Shown piece after piece: positions 47,287-56,762 of a stretch of DNA of 64,000 nt. Position numbers and translations under genes: made by a program. The notes beneath the pieces were generated by a model. The model saw only the letters and a list, made by a program, of their open reading frames with translations, did not search any database and was not told the DNA's origin. The stretch's first letter is position 1, and the number at the start of each line of letters is the position of its first letter. Source of the stretch: Gemmatimonadota bacterium (lineage in GTDB: Bacteria; Gemmatimonadota; Gemmatimonadetes; Longimicrobiales; Gaopeijiaceae); assembly GCA_040882465.1 (NCBI GenBank), contig JBBEBG010000026.1:308943-372942 (forward strand), in the 5' to 3' direction.

Positions 47287-47922
47287 ATGGCCCCTGCGAG
47301 GCCGCCGCATGGCTGGACGCGAGCGTGGTGCGCGCTCGCGGTCGTCTTCGCTGTCGCGGCCCCGTCGCCGGGGGCCGCCCAGCTCCTGCCACCGGAGAAC
47401 CTGGAGTTCTCGATGAGGGGCGGCCTCGGTTGGGCCGGCACGGTTCCGGACGCCCTACTCGGAGCGGCCTTCTTTTACATGCTTCCCGGAAGGCGTATAG
47501 GGCTCTACGCCGACGCGAAGATCCCGCACGATTCGGCAAAGCGGAGCCCGCTCTTCCAGGACGACCTCACGGTCGCCGAGATCTTGGAGGAATTTCCGAT
47601 CGAGCGGCGGCTGCCCGTCAGTCGCCAGGATGAGTGGCGGATCTTCCATCTCGGATTGGTGCGCCCGATTTCTGAAGTCGCGGCCCTCGTCGTCGGCGGA
47701 GGCATCGCCCACCGCGCTGTGATTCAGGAGTACGGGGACGATGGTGACCCGCCCCTCACCCCGTCCGGCTACTACTTTGTCGAGGATGAGGCAGTCTCGG
47801 GGTGGGAGGGAACCATCACGGTCGCTGCGATCTTCGCGGGGGGGGAGTCAATCGCGTTCAGCGCCGGCTTCGAGCTGGCGCCCCGCTCGTTTTCGCTCGG
47901 AGTCTTCTACCTGCTCAGGTAA
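47287..47922 (+). CDS. Secreted outer-membrane-like protein, copy 2
   Basis: 211 residues, signal peptide AWCALAVVFAVAAPSPGAAQ. It parallels copy 1 throughout: SMRGGLGWAGTVPDALLGAA, GLYADAKIPHDSAKRSPLFQ, RIFHLGLVRPISEVAALVVG, SGYYFVEDEAVSGWEG. The last residues are SLGVFYLLR, so the terminal Phe/aromatic is less perfect. Together the pair represents a tandem duplication that also carried the now decayed thioesterase/btuF segment. A perfect hairpin follows 20 bases after the stop. Function unknown. Confidence 0.72.
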   Translation: MAPARPPHGWTRAWCALAVVFAVAAPSPGAAQLLPPENLEFSMRGGLGWAGTVPDALLGAAFFYMLPGRRIGLYADAKIPHDSAKRSPLFQDDLTVAEILEEFPIERRLPVSRQDEWRIFHLGLVRPISEVAALVVGGGIAHRAVIQEYGDDGDPPLTPSGYYFVEDEAVSGWEGTITVAAIFAGGESIAFSAGFELAPRSFSLGVFYLLR

Positions 47923-47942
47923 GCGAAGGCCGACTGCGACCA

Positions 47943-47965
47943 CAGAAAATCCTTGCGATTTTCTG
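47943..47965 (+). terminator. Perfect hairpin after copy 2 gene
   Basis: CAGAAAATC (47943-47951) pairs exactly with GATTTTCTG (47957-47965) around a five-base loop, 20 bases after the stop codon. No T-run follows, so it is a candidate terminator or RNA-stability element. Confidence 0.4.
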
Positions 47966-48135
47966 ACGGGCATCCCATCCTGGAGTTGCATGCCGTAGCA
48001 ATTGACTCCCGTTGCCGGCTCGGCGCCGTTGCGTCGGTGTCGGCATTTTTCGGTTCATCCTTTTGAGAAGGGAGGGAAGCGACGCGGACTTCATTTGTTT
48101 GCTGCAGTTTCGCTAGGCGTACAAGCCAGGCCTCT

Positions 48136-48169
48136 CGTGTCACCCCTAGTAGCGTGTCACCCCTAGTAA
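48136..48169 (+). repeat. Two tandem 17-base repeats ahead of the SusC gene
   Basis: CGTGTCACCCCTAGTAG (48136-48152) is followed directly by CGTGTCACCCCTAGTAA (48153-48169), identical in 16 positions. The second copy runs into the AAGAGGAG ribosome-binding site of the SusC gene. It could be an operator pair or an RNA-level element. Confidence 0.7.
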
Positions 48170-48181
48170 GAGGAGTCTGAA

Positions 48182-51100
48182 ATGCTAGGACCAATCGTTA
48201 GACGAACTTTGCGGATCTCGGTTGCCGCGATGTTCGCGGCGGCGATTCCGATGGCCGCCCAAGCCCAAGTGGGTCAGATCGTGGGTACGGTCACGCACGG
48301 TGACACGGGCGAGCCCGTGTCCTCGGTGCAGATTTCCGTTCAGGGCACCGGTCTGGGCGTAGTGACCCCCGCCAATGGATCGTACACGATTCAAAACGTG
48401 CCGGCGGGGATCTATATCGTACAGGCGCAGCGCCTCGGCTTCCAGGTCATCCGTCAGGAGGAAGTGACGGTGACGAGCGGCCAGGCCACGACGTTGAACC
48501 TCGTGATGCGACCGACCGTCCTCGCCCTCCAGGAGATCGTGGCGACCGGACTGGTGGACCCCGTCGAGGGCGTCCGCTCGCCCATTTCCGTCGCGCGCGT
48601 GACCCGCGAAATGATGCCGGTCTCCGCGGCCGGCAACGCGGTACAGAACCTTCAAGGTCGGATCGCCGGTGTGACTATGAACCGGAACAGTGGACAGCCT
48701 GGCTCCGGCGTCACGATGATGCTCCGTACTCCGACCAGCATCCGCCAGTCGGGCTTCCCGATGATCGTGATCGACGGCGTCATCATGGGCGGTGTGACCG
48801 ACGACCCCAATAGCACCGCGATCGACGGGATGGACATCGAGAGCATCGAGGTGATTCGCGGCGCGGCCGCGGCCTCGCTGTACGGCTCGCGCGCGGCGGC
48901 AGGGGTGATCGCGATCACGACGGCGCGCGGACAGGGGCTCGAGCAGGGTCAGACGCGTTTCTCGGCCCGGTCGGAGTATGGCGTCACGCAGGCGGGGGAT
49001 GCCGACGACCTCGCCAGTCATCACTGGTTCCTCGTAGACGATCCGATCAATCCGACCATGTACGTGGACGCGCAGGGAAATGAAGTCAGCCGCAACGATC
49101 GGGTCGCGCCCCCGGACCACCTGAAGTTCCAGGACAAGCCCTACCCCGGGCCGATCTTCGACAACGTCGGCACCCTTTGGCAGTCCGGCGCCTACCAGCA
49201 GCACAACTTCTCGGTCTCACAGAACGCCGCCACGACGAACTTCGCGGTCAGCCTGAACCGGACGGTCGAGGAGGGCTCGGTCGAGGGAAATGACGGGTAC
49301 TCCCGAAACGCCATCCGGGTGAATCTCGACCACCGCTTCGCGAATGCGCTCAGCCTCGGCGTTTCGATGTATCACGCCCGTGACGCACGCGAGAACATCG
49401 TCGGCGCCTTCTTCGGACCTTCGCTCGAGGCTCCGCGCGACATCGACCTCTCCCGTATCGATCCGGAAACGGGTCAATACGCGCAGCAGCCAGACCCCAC
49501 GGGGCTGAGCGACTTCCAGAACCCGCTCTGGACGCAGGCCACGCGCGAGAACGATACCAAGGGCACGCGCACCATGGCCAGCACGAACCTCCGGTGGGAT
49601 CCCCTTTCCTGGCTCTCGGCGAGCGGGGTCGTCAGCTACGACCGCCGCGATTCGGAAACGCGGTCCTATGTTCCGAAAGGAACGCCCCCGGATCTCGACG
49701 ACGAGGGCGGGACACCCGATGAGGGTTCCATCTCGTTCAACTCGTTCTACACCGACACCTGGAACGCCGAGGCGCAGGTCTCGCTCCGTCGGGACTTCGG
49801 TGCGCTGAACGTCCGCACGACCTTCCGTGCTCTCATGGAGCGCGACCAGACGACCACGAGCAGCACTTCGGGCCAGGACTTCATCGTCGCGGGCATCCCT
49901 TCCATCGACAACACGCCCGACTCGACGCAGCGCGGCGGGAGCGCCTCGCGGGAGATCCGCTCGCTCGGATACCTGGTGGATGTCGCCTTCGACTACGACG
50001 CAAAATACATCCTGACCGTCCTCGGCCGCCGCGACGGCAGCTCGCTCTTCGGGCCGGACAACCGCTGGCACGAGTATTACCGCGTCGCGGGCGCCTGGCG
50101 TCTCGCCGAGGAGGACTGGTTCAACATCCCGAACGTCGACGAGTTCAAGCTGAGCTACGCGCGCGGCACGGCGGGCGGGCGTCCTTCCTGGGCCTATCAG
50201 TACGAGACATTCAATATAAGCAGCTCGACCGGCGCGCTGACTCGCGCGACCTTGGGGAACGTGAATCTCCGTCCCGAACACACGACGGAGAACGAAGCCT
50301 CCCTGGACATGATTCTTTACAACCGGTTTGGGGTGAAGCTCACGCACGCCTGGCAGGAGACCAGGGAGCAGCTCACGCAAGCACCCCTTCCGGGATTCAT
50401 CGGCTTCCCGGCCCAGTGGATCAATCAGGGAGCGGTCGCCGGTCATACGACGGAGCTGTCGGTGGACGGCTCCATTTATGAGAGCCAGAACTTCGGGTGG
50501 CAGACACAGTTCATAGCGGACAAGTCCTATGCGGAGATCACGGAGTGGGACATCCCCTGCCAGACGCAGAACTGGCGGCTATACTGCACGGAGGACGCGG
50601 AAGGAAATTCGGTGCCGGTGTACAGCCTCCACGGGAACCGCCTCCTGACCTCTCTCAGCCAGCTGGACACGCACGCGAACGGCGTGCTCGCCCCCTTCAA
50701 GGACCAGTTCCAGGTCAATGACGAGGGGTACGTCGTGTGGGTCGGAGACGTCGACTACACGGACGGAATGGTGAATGGCGTCGTGACGGACGGCACGTGG
50801 GGAACGACGATGCCCGGCACAGGCGCCCTCGAGGTTCAGGTCGGAGATGTCTTCTGGGGCGTTCCGTTCTTCCTGCGTGACGCGGGCGGAACGGTGATGC
50901 GGACCAGCATGGGCGAGACGAATCCCCTGAACCTCGGGTGGCTCAACAATCTGCGGTGGGGGAACTTCAACGTCCACACGCACCTCCATGCATCCATCGG
51001 TGGCGACGCCAACAATCGTTGGTTCCAGACGATGACGCAGGGCGCCAACCTCAATACCCCGTACCAGGATCAATCGGGGAAGCCGGATGGCCTCAAGAAG

Positions 51101-51415
51101 CCGTTCCAGTATTACTTCCTCGCGGTGGGATCGGGCGGTAGCAACTATGTGGTCGAGGATGCGACGTACTTCAAGCTCCGCACCCTTTCGGTGAACTACC
51201 GCTTCAGTCAACCGCAGCTGCAACAGTTTGGTCTCGGCGCGATCGGGATCCAGAGCCTGCAGCTCGGGTTGATCGGAAGGAACATCTTCACGATCACGAA
51301 CTTCAGCGGGTTTGATCCGGAGCAGTCGCTCGACCTGAACGACCGCCAGAACGTCGGTGGTGCCGGTTATCCGGCCACCCGCACGTTCACGGCCGAGGTC
51401 TCCGTCACCTTCTGA
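48182..51415 (+). CDS. SusC/RagA-family TonB-linked outer-membrane transporter
   Basis: 1077 residues. Signal peptide (ISVAAMFAAAIPMAAQA), an N-terminal carboxypeptidase-regulatory-like domain (VGTVTHGDTGEPVSSVQISV, NGSYTIQNVPAGIYIVQAQR), then the TonB plug (GNAVQNLQGRIAGVTMNRNS, IESIEVIRGAAAASLYGSRA with AAGVIAITT) and a long barrel ending RTFTAEVSVTF. SusC proteins import oligosaccharides, peptides or other large ligands across the outer membrane with TonB energy, together with a SusD lipoprotein. Here the SusD gene follows 29 bases downstream. Ligand unknown. RBS AGGAG precedes ATG 48182, after two 17-base repeats. Confidence 0.92.
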   Translation: MLGPIVRRTLRISVAAMFAAAIPMAAQAQVGQIVGTVTHGDTGEPVSSVQISVQGTGLGVVTPANGSYTIQNVPAGIYIVQAQRLGFQVIRQEEVTVTSGQATTLNLVMRPTVLALQEIVATGLVDPVEGVRSPISVARVTREMMPVSAAGNAVQNLQGRIAGVTMNRNSGQPGSGVTMMLRTPTSIRQSGFPMIVIDGVIMGGVTDDPNSTAIDGMDIESIEVIRGAAAASLYGSRAAAGVIAITTARGQGLEQGQTRFSARSEYGVTQAGDADDLASHHWFLVDDPINPTMYVDAQGNEVSRNDRVAPPDHLKFQDKPYPGPIFDNVGTLWQSGAYQQHNFSVSQNAATTNFAVSLNRTVEEGSVEGNDGYSRNAIRVNLDHRFANALSLGVSMYHARDARENIVGAFFGPSLEAPRDIDLSRIDPETGQYAQQPDPTGLSDFQNPLWTQATRENDTKGTRTMASTNLRWDPLSWLSASGVVSYDRRDSETRSYVPKGTPPDLDDEGGTPDEGSISFNSFYTDTWNAEAQVSLRRDFGALNVRTTFRALMERDQTTTSSTSGQDFIVAGIPSIDNTPDSTQRGGSASREIRSLGYLVDVAFDYDAKYILTVLGRRDGSSLFGPDNRWHEYYRVAGAWRLAEEDWFNIPNVDEFKLSYARGTAGGRPSWAYQYETFNISSSTGALTRATLGNVNLRPEHTTENEASLDMILYNRFGVKLTHAWQETREQLTQAPLPGFIGFPAQWINQGAVAGHTTELSVDGSIYESQNFGWQTQFIADKSYAEITEWDIPCQTQNWRLYCTEDAEGNSVPVYSLHGNRLLTSLSQLDTHANGVLAPFKDQFQVNDEGYVVWVGDVDYTDGMVNGVVTDGTWGTTMPGTGALEVQVGDVFWGVPFFLRDAGGTVMRTSMGETNPLNLGWLNNLRWGNFNVHTHLHASIGGDANNRWFQTMTQGANLNTPYQDQSGKPDGLKKPFQYYFLAVGSGGSNYVVEDATYFKLRTLSVNYRFSQPQLQQFGLGAIGIQSLQLGLIGRNIFTITNFSGFDPEQSLDLNDRQNVGGAGYPATRTFTAEVSVTF

Positions 51416-51444
51416 TCACGACTCTCACCTGAGGAAACGAACTC

Positions 51445-53205
51445 ATGCGTTATATCATACAACGCGGGCGGACCGGTCGTGCTCTAGTGGTGCTGAGCGC
51501 GCTCCTGTTCGCGGCGTCGGGGTGCCAGGAACTTCAAGTGGACAACCTGGTGGACCCCGACCGCGGCAACATTTTTGCGAACCCCGAGGACGTTCAGACT
51601 CTCATCGGGGGTGCGTTCCTGCCGAATCTCTGGGGGGCGATGACGGAGTCCACCGTTGGGGGATTCGCACTCGCCGGACTCTATGGCATCTTTCCCGGAC
51701 AAGCGTCCGAGCTCTCATCCACTCTCGCCTCGGGGCTCAGCGCTCAGTGGTATCTCGACATGGTCGAGCCACGGCAGCCGCACCAGAACGCCTCGGTCAT
51801 CGCGGGAACCATCGGGCCCTGGGGACCCCGCACGTTCTGGGCGCACCTGGGTGCGGCGGGAGCCACTCCGTACGACGGCCTCTTCCTCCTCGAAAACGGT
51901 ATCGTGATCGAGGAAGACGGAGTGGACGTCACCGCCCGCGCGCGAGCATTCGCCAAGTTGGTTCAGGGGTGGGCCTGGGGCTACGGCGCGCTGATGTTCG
52001 ACCGGATCAACATCGTGCCGGAGACGATTGACCTCGCATCGCTCTCGTTCGAAGAATTGAGCGCCCTTCCGATCGCGAGCCTCAAGCCGTACGACGAGGC
52101 GATTCTGGACGCGCTCGCCGCGATCGATGAAGCCATCGCGGTCGCGGAACAGAATCCGAGCATCGTGAACTTCCCGCAGGAGGGGGCGGGAGGGTCGCCC
52201 TGGTTCGGGACGGCAACGCCGGTTTCAAACGCACAGTTCATCCAGATCGCGAACACCCTCGCCGCGCGGCTCCTCGTGCTGAACGCGCGGAATCCCGAGG
52301 AGCGGGAGGATGTAGACTGGGCCCGTGTCCTCCAGTACACGGCGAAAGGGATCCAAAACAGCGCGAACGACCTCGAGGTATTGAATGGCCCGGGAGGGCG
52401 CGCGCACATCTTCCTCGGCCGCGCTCAAGGCAATTCGGGGGGGACCATTACTTTTGGCGCTTGGCGCTGGGACCACCGAGCCATCGGGCCGGCAGACCAG
52501 TCCGGCAACTATCAGAATTGGATCGCGGCGGAGCCGGCCGCGCGAAACAAGTTCCTGATCACGACGCCCGACCGGCGAATCACGGGTCCGACGCCCGATT
52601 CCCACGGTTCGTATACCCGCTACCGCTCGGTGGACACCGGGTTCATCGTCAGCCGCGGAACCTACTTCCTGGGCCACTATCAGTTCTCCCGGCACGCCAT
52701 CGAGAATAATCTCCCCGAAAACGGATCGGACCCCGGGTCCACGATCGGCACCCACACCTTCGTGTCGGCGGACGAAAACCGCCTTCTCCGGGCGGAAGCG
52801 ATCATTCGCACCCAGGGCGTCACGCAGGAAGCGGTGGACCTCATCAACGTGACTCGGACCCGCCAGCAGACGTTGCAGGACGGGAGCGTGCATCCTGGCT
52901 TGCCGCCGCTCACCGTGGCCGGCGGCGTGCCGACGGTCAACGGCGCGTGCGTGCCGCGTATGGACAACGGGGAGTGCGGGACGGTTCGCAGCGCGCTTCG
53001 ATACGAGCGGATGATCGAGCTCGCTGTCACTGACGTAGTCCGCGGCTTCGCGGATTCGCGCGGTTTCGGACTCCACCCGGACGGGACATTGGAACATTAC
53101 CCGATCCCGGGGAACGTGATCGAACAATACGAGCTGCCCGAGGGAGAGTACACCTACGGCGGCGTCGGCACTGAATGGGGCGCGGTGTATGCCCCGTGGA
53201 ACTGA
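51445..53205 (+). CDS. SusD/RagB-family outer-membrane lipoprotein
   Basis: 586 residues with lipobox LLFAASGCQEL. After the signal the segment VDNLVDPDRGNIFANPEDVQ and the large helical body (FAKLVQGWAWGYGALMFDRI, RLLRAEAIIRTQGVTQEAVD) match SusD-like TPR-type proteins; the domain end FADSRGFGLHPDGT is family-like. It is the lid of the adjacent SusC transporter at the cell surface. The SusC stop and this ATG are 29 bases apart with GAGGAAACG ahead. A strong terminator follows 36 bases after the stop. Confidence 0.9.
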   Translation: MRYIIQRGRTGRALVVLSALLFAASGCQELQVDNLVDPDRGNIFANPEDVQTLIGGAFLPNLWGAMTESTVGGFALAGLYGIFPGQASELSSTLASGLSAQWYLDMVEPRQPHQNASVIAGTIGPWGPRTFWAHLGAAGATPYDGLFLLENGIVIEEDGVDVTARARAFAKLVQGWAWGYGALMFDRINIVPETIDLASLSFEELSALPIASLKPYDEAILDALAAIDEAIAVAEQNPSIVNFPQEGAGGSPWFGTATPVSNAQFIQIANTLAARLLVLNARNPEEREDVDWARVLQYTAKGIQNSANDLEVLNGPGGRAHIFLGRAQGNSGGTITFGAWRWDHRAIGPADQSGNYQNWIAAEPAARNKFLITTPDRRITGPTPDSHGSYTRYRSVDTGFIVSRGTYFLGHYQFSRHAIENNLPENGSDPGSTIGTHTFVSADENRLLRAEAIIRTQGVTQEAVDLINVTRTRQQTLQDGSVHPGLPPLTVAGGVPTVNGACVPRMDNGECGTVRSALRYERMIELAVTDVVRGFADSRGFGLHPDGTLEHYPIPGNVIEQYELPEGEYTYGGVGTEWGAVYAPWN

Positions 53206-53241
53206 GCGGCTGATCTGAGCTCAGGCGCGGTCTGAAGGAAG

Positions 53242-53280
53242 AAGCGGGTGCGCCGGCAACGGCGCACCCGCTTTGTTTCT
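53242..53280 (+). terminator. Intrinsic terminator of susCD-like operon
   Basis: AAGCGGGTGCGCCG (53242-53255) pairs perfectly over 14 bases with CGGCGCACCCGCTT (53260-53273) around GCAA, followed by TGTTTCT. It ends the operon; the convergent PQQ gene ends 41 bases further. Confidence 0.85.
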
Positions 53281-53321
53281 CCGCTTGCGGGTTTCCTCTT
53301 CTCTTGTGGGGCGGCCGGTTC

Positions 53322-55358
53322 TCAGCTCGGCAGTCGGAGCGCCACGAGAGCCCCACCGATCCCGCCTCCACCCGTCACCGGCACCAGGATGTATTGAACG
53401 CCGTCGTGCAGGAAGCTCATCGGGGCGGTGGACGACGACTCCGGGAGTTCGATGCTCCCGACGGGTTCGCCCGTCAACTTGTTCACCGCGTGGAAAAGCG
53501 GGCGGCCACTCCGCCCCTCCCCGTACATGAGCAGGCTGCCCGTCACGAGAACGGTCGCGTGGCTGGACTGTCCGGTGTTCCCGACGTCAATTCCCTGGAG
53601 GAGCGGGTGGTCGCGGATCCGGTCGGGGGTGTCGCCGTTCGGGATCCACCAGAGGTGCTCACCCGTGTTCATGTCTATCGCGGTGATGCGGCCGTAGGGC
53701 GGCTTGAGCGGCGACAGCCCCTCGATGGACCCGATCCCGCCTCCCGGCCCCTGGACCCACTCCACGACCGTCGAGCCCGGATTCCGTCCTGGCTGCCCCT
53801 GGTCGCGCTCGGAGCCCGGCACCATCACGATCCCGGTGCATGACTTCACCGAAGCGACGTAGAGGATCCCCGACTCAGGATCGGCCGCCGAGCCACCGAT
53901 GATATTCGTTCCCCCAGTCACGCTCGGGCAGATCGCCGAGACGCGGAAACCCGAAGTGCTGTCGCGCGGGATCGGTGGAAGGAAGATTGGACCCATCTGG
54001 ACTCCGGCCACCGTCTCGATCGCCCGCTGCCGAAGCTCGGGGGTCCAGTCAATGAGGTCGTCCTCGGACAGGCCCTGGATCTCGTAGGGGGCCGGCCGCG
54101 TGGGGATCGGTTGGGTGGGAGAAGACTGCTCCCCCGGGACCAGCGATTGGGGAACGGGCGTCTCCGGAATGGGCCAGATCGGCTCGCCGGTCACCCGGTT
54201 CCAGGTATAGACGTTCCCCTGCTTCGTTGTCTGGACGGCGATCGGAACCTCCTGGCCGTTCACCGTCACGTCCAGGAGAATCGGTGGCACCGGGTTGTCC
54301 CAGTCCCACATGTCGTGATGCACGGTCTGGAAGTGCCAGACCCGTTCGCCCGTCCGGGCGTCGAGCGCGATCACGCTCGTCCCGAAGAGGTTGTCGCCAG
54401 GGCGGAAGCCCCCGAAGGCGTCATTCGTCGGCGCGTCCGTTGGAAGATAGACGATTCCGCGCTCGAGGTCCGCCGAGATTCCCGCCCACGAGTTCGCGTT
54501 CCCGCTGTACTCCCACGCGTCGCTCTCCCAGGTTTCGTGCCCGAACTCGCCGGGGCGCGGAATGACGTGGAAGGTCCAGAGATGTGCCCCGGTGCGCGCG
54601 TCGTAGGCGAGGATGTCACCGGGAATCTGCTCGATCCGGGTGTAGCTCAGCCCTTGCTCCGCCGCGCTTCCCACGATGACGACGTCGTTCACGACGATGG
54701 GGGGCGCCGAGGTGGTGATGTTGCCGACCGTTGGATCGGGTCCCGAATAGGGATCGTATCCCGCCGCCCGTTCGAGATTCGCCAGCATGTCCACCACTCC
54801 CGTGGCGGGGAATCCCTCGATTGGCACCTGCCCGCCGAAGCCCTCTAGGGGAAGCCCCGTCTCGGCGTCCACCGCATGGAGAAAGAAGCCGGGAGTCGTG
54901 ATGTAGAGGACCGGGCGACCATCCAGCTCGTAATACGTAACCCCTTTCCCGTATCCCTTCCGCGGCGACCGTTCCCAGCGCTCGGTGTGCGGCTCCCGGT
55001 AGCTCCAGAGCGTCTCGCCCGTCGCGGGGTCGATAGCCACGAGCGTCCGGCGGTTGCCCGCGACCGTGTACAGCGTCCCGTTGGCGTAGGTCGGCGTCGC
55101 CCGGGGAGTGTTGTCCACGTTCGGGCCGTAATTGTCGGTCCGCCAAACCCAGGCGACTTCCAGGTCCTCGAAGTTCTCGGCGTTGATCAGGTCGAGAGGC
55201 GAATAGCGCGTGTTCCAGGCATCCCCTCCGTACCCTCGCCATTCTCCCTCGGGGGTACCGCGCTCCTGTCCCGCGAGGGGGGAGGCGTGGGCGAGAGCCA
55301 GGGCGAGGAAGAGAATCGAACCGACCCGCAGGGTCGACCATCCGCGTTGCGCGGTCAT
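53322..55358 (-). CDS. PQQ-dependent-type dehydrogenase beta-propeller
   Basis: 678 residues with signal peptide (ILFLALALAHASPLAGQE). PQQ-propeller motifs repeat: EWRGYGGDAWNTRYSPLDLI, LVAIDPATGETLWSYR, DILAYDARTGAHLWTFHVIP, VIALDARTGERVWHFQTVHH followed by DMWDWDNPVPP, and TAIDMNTGEHLWWIPNG. The VHHDMWDWDNP block is characteristic of quinoprotein glucose/alcohol dehydrogenases. It should oxidise a sugar or alcohol in the periplasm with PQQ and pass electrons to the respiratory chain. No PQQ synthesis or cytochrome partner is adjacent. Paired Cys (SAICPSV, SVKSCTG) are present. ATG 55358. Confidence 0.87.
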   Translation of the reverse strand: MTAQRGWSTLRVGSILFLALALAHASPLAGQERGTPEGEWRGYGGDAWNTRYSPLDLINAENFEDLEVAWVWRTDNYGPNVDNTPRATPTYANGTLYTVAGNRRTLVAIDPATGETLWSYREPHTERWERSPRKGYGKGVTYYELDGRPVLYITTPGFFLHAVDAETGLPLEGFGGQVPIEGFPATGVVDMLANLERAAGYDPYSGPDPTVGNITTSAPPIVVNDVVIVGSAAEQGLSYTRIEQIPGDILAYDARTGAHLWTFHVIPRPGEFGHETWESDAWEYSGNANSWAGISADLERGIVYLPTDAPTNDAFGGFRPGDNLFGTSVIALDARTGERVWHFQTVHHDMWDWDNPVPPILLDVTVNGQEVPIAVQTTKQGNVYTWNRVTGEPIWPIPETPVPQSLVPGEQSSPTQPIPTRPAPYEIQGLSEDDLIDWTPELRQRAIETVAGVQMGPIFLPPIPRDSTSGFRVSAICPSVTGGTNIIGGSAADPESGILYVASVKSCTGIVMVPGSERDQGQPGRNPGSTVVEWVQGPGGGIGSIEGLSPLKPPYGRITAIDMNTGEHLWWIPNGDTPDRIRDHPLLQGIDVGNTGQSSHATVLVTGSLLMYGEGRSGRPLFHAVNKLTGEPVGSIELPESSSTAPMSFLHDGVQYILVPVTGGGGIGGALVALRLPS

Positions 55359-55438
55359 GGGCTGAACCGTCCTCTGAACGTGAATCCCTCAACTTCAGGG
55401 CCCGCCAATAGTATGGCGGGCACGAATGCCCAGCAAGG

Positions 55439-55463
55439 AAAAACGGGGGCCTATGGCGCCCCG
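55439..55463 (-). terminator. Intrinsic terminator after DUF1460 gene
   Basis: Read on the minus strand, CGGGG-C-GCC then ATA then GGC-CCCCG forms an eight-pair stem with one bulged C, followed immediately by TTTTT (55439-55443). It lies 51 bases after the DUF1460 stop. Confidence 0.75.
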
Positions 55464-55513
55464 AGAAACGTGATGGGCGCCTCCGCTAGACCCCCGCTGA
55501 GAGCTGCCCCGGA

Positions 55514-56479
55514 TCAAGGCTGGAGCGGACGCGCGACCATGATTCCGCTCTGCCCGGAAATCGCCCGGATCCGGTCGGCGAGCGGCACGTCGGAGACTTC
55601 CACAGAGTCCCCGACGAGAGGAGCGTGGAGGAGGTGCACCCGTCCATCCCTCCAGATCGCGACTCCGGTGTGCGCGATATCGAGCCCTTCGACGGTGCTG
55701 ACGGCCGCGATAACGTCCCCGTTCTGGATCCCCGCCTCGACCTCGGCGATCCGATCCTCCGGGACGAAATAACGCGGAAGGGTGTTGAGCTCCGCCTCCG
55801 TGGCTCGAATGGCGGCGAGATAGGCCGGATCATCGCCCAATTGCCGATAGGATCCGGGATTCGAGCTCATGAACTGGATCGGCCGGGGGTCCTGAATCCC
55901 CCCGAGCTCCCGCGTGACGTCACGCACGAGCCCCTTCGCCTCCGCGTCCCTCAGCCACTCGGAGAAGTAGTGGAGCCGGCTCGGATACCCATCCAGCACC
56001 CCTCCCCGGTACCGCACTTGCGTGAGCTCGGCCCGATACCGTACCCGGAACGCCGCTTCGTCCGAAAGAATCGCGCGGGGCTCCCGCACCGTAAGGCGGG
56101 ATAGGACGAGGAGATGTTCCACCAGGGTGACACAGTCGAACGAATGCAGATTCACGACGAGCCCTTCGGGACCTGGAAGCTCGAGCGACCCCGGTACGTA
56201 CGGCGTTCCCACGAAGGTCCTGCCAATCATGGCGGCGACTTCACCGACGGGGAGGGAGCCGAGTTGGCGATCCCATGCCCACTCGAGGGCCTCCCGGGCG
56301 ATCGCCCAATCTTCGTCGCTTTCGTGGGGAATCGCCGCGACCACCTGCTCGGGCGCGCCGTCCAGCTCAGTCGCCCCTTCCTGGGCGACCGCCTCGGCTT
56401 GCTCGGGCGCCTCGAGCCCCGCGCTCGTGCGGGGGACCGCCTCGCACCCGGCGAGAGCGACCGCCGCGGCCAGGGCCAT
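55514..56479 (-). CDS. DUF1460 lipoprotein, NlpC/P60-like amidase fold
   Basis: 321 residues from ATG 56479 (MALAAAVALAGCEAV), a short lipobox start with AAAGGGG ahead; the longer start at ATG 56527 lacks a ribosome-binding site. The family core includes MIGRTFVGTPYVPGSLE, the putative catalytic Cys in VNLHSFDCVTLVEHLLVLSR and His in LDIAHTGVAIWRDGR, plus NPGSYRQLGDD. DUF1460 proteins are cysteine peptidase-like peptidoglycan amidases. Envelope attachment is inferred from the lipobox. It is divergent from the bacilliredoxin gene. Confidence 0.83.
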   Translation of the reverse strand: MALAAAVALAGCEAVPRTSAGLEAPEQAEAVAQEGATELDGAPEQVVAAIPHESDEDWAIAREALEWAWDRQLGSLPVGEVAAMIGRTFVGTPYVPGSLELPGPEGLVVNLHSFDCVTLVEHLLVLSRLTVREPRAILSDEAAFRVRYRAELTQVRYRGGVLDGYPSRLHYFSEWLRDAEAKGLVRDVTRELGGIQDPRPIQFMSSNPGSYRQLGDDPAYLAAIRATEAELNTLPRYFVPEDRIAEVEAGIQNGDVIAAVSTVEGLDIAHTGVAIWRDGRVHLLHAPLVGDSVEVSDVPLADRIRAISGQSGIMVARPLQP

Positions 56480-56594
56480 GCGCCCCTTTCGCGGCCCGAC
56501 GAAGCAGCACACAATAGCACGCAACATACAGTCCGACTGATATTTATACAATGTTTGCCCCCTCGCTCCGGCGGTTCCGGACCGGCCCCTACAA

Positions 56595-56634
56595 TATGGC
56601 TTACAGCACCCGTCAGTATGGCTCACAGCACCCG
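56595..56634. repeat. Two direct 18-base repeats upstream of bacilliredoxin
   Basis: TATGGCTTACAGCACCCG (56595-56612) and TATGGCTCACAGCACCCG (56617-56634) are spaced 22 bases apart and differ at one base. They lie in the divergent region between the DUF1460 and bacilliredoxin genes and may be regulatory. Confidence 0.5.
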
Positions 56635-56762
56635 GATCGAGCAAGAAATTGGATCCGGTCCGGCGCGGACCCGCGACCCGGTTCCGGGGTATGTCCGACC
56701 CACGCCAATCTACCCCGTACCGGCCTCCACCGGATGTCGGGGTCAATCCATACGGAGAAATC

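Noticed and set aside
55400..55421. Eight-base perfect stem GCCCGCCA/TGGCGGGC
   Set aside because: It lies in the leader of the PQQ gene and lacks a T-run; the neighbouring hairpin at 55439-55463 is the better terminator.
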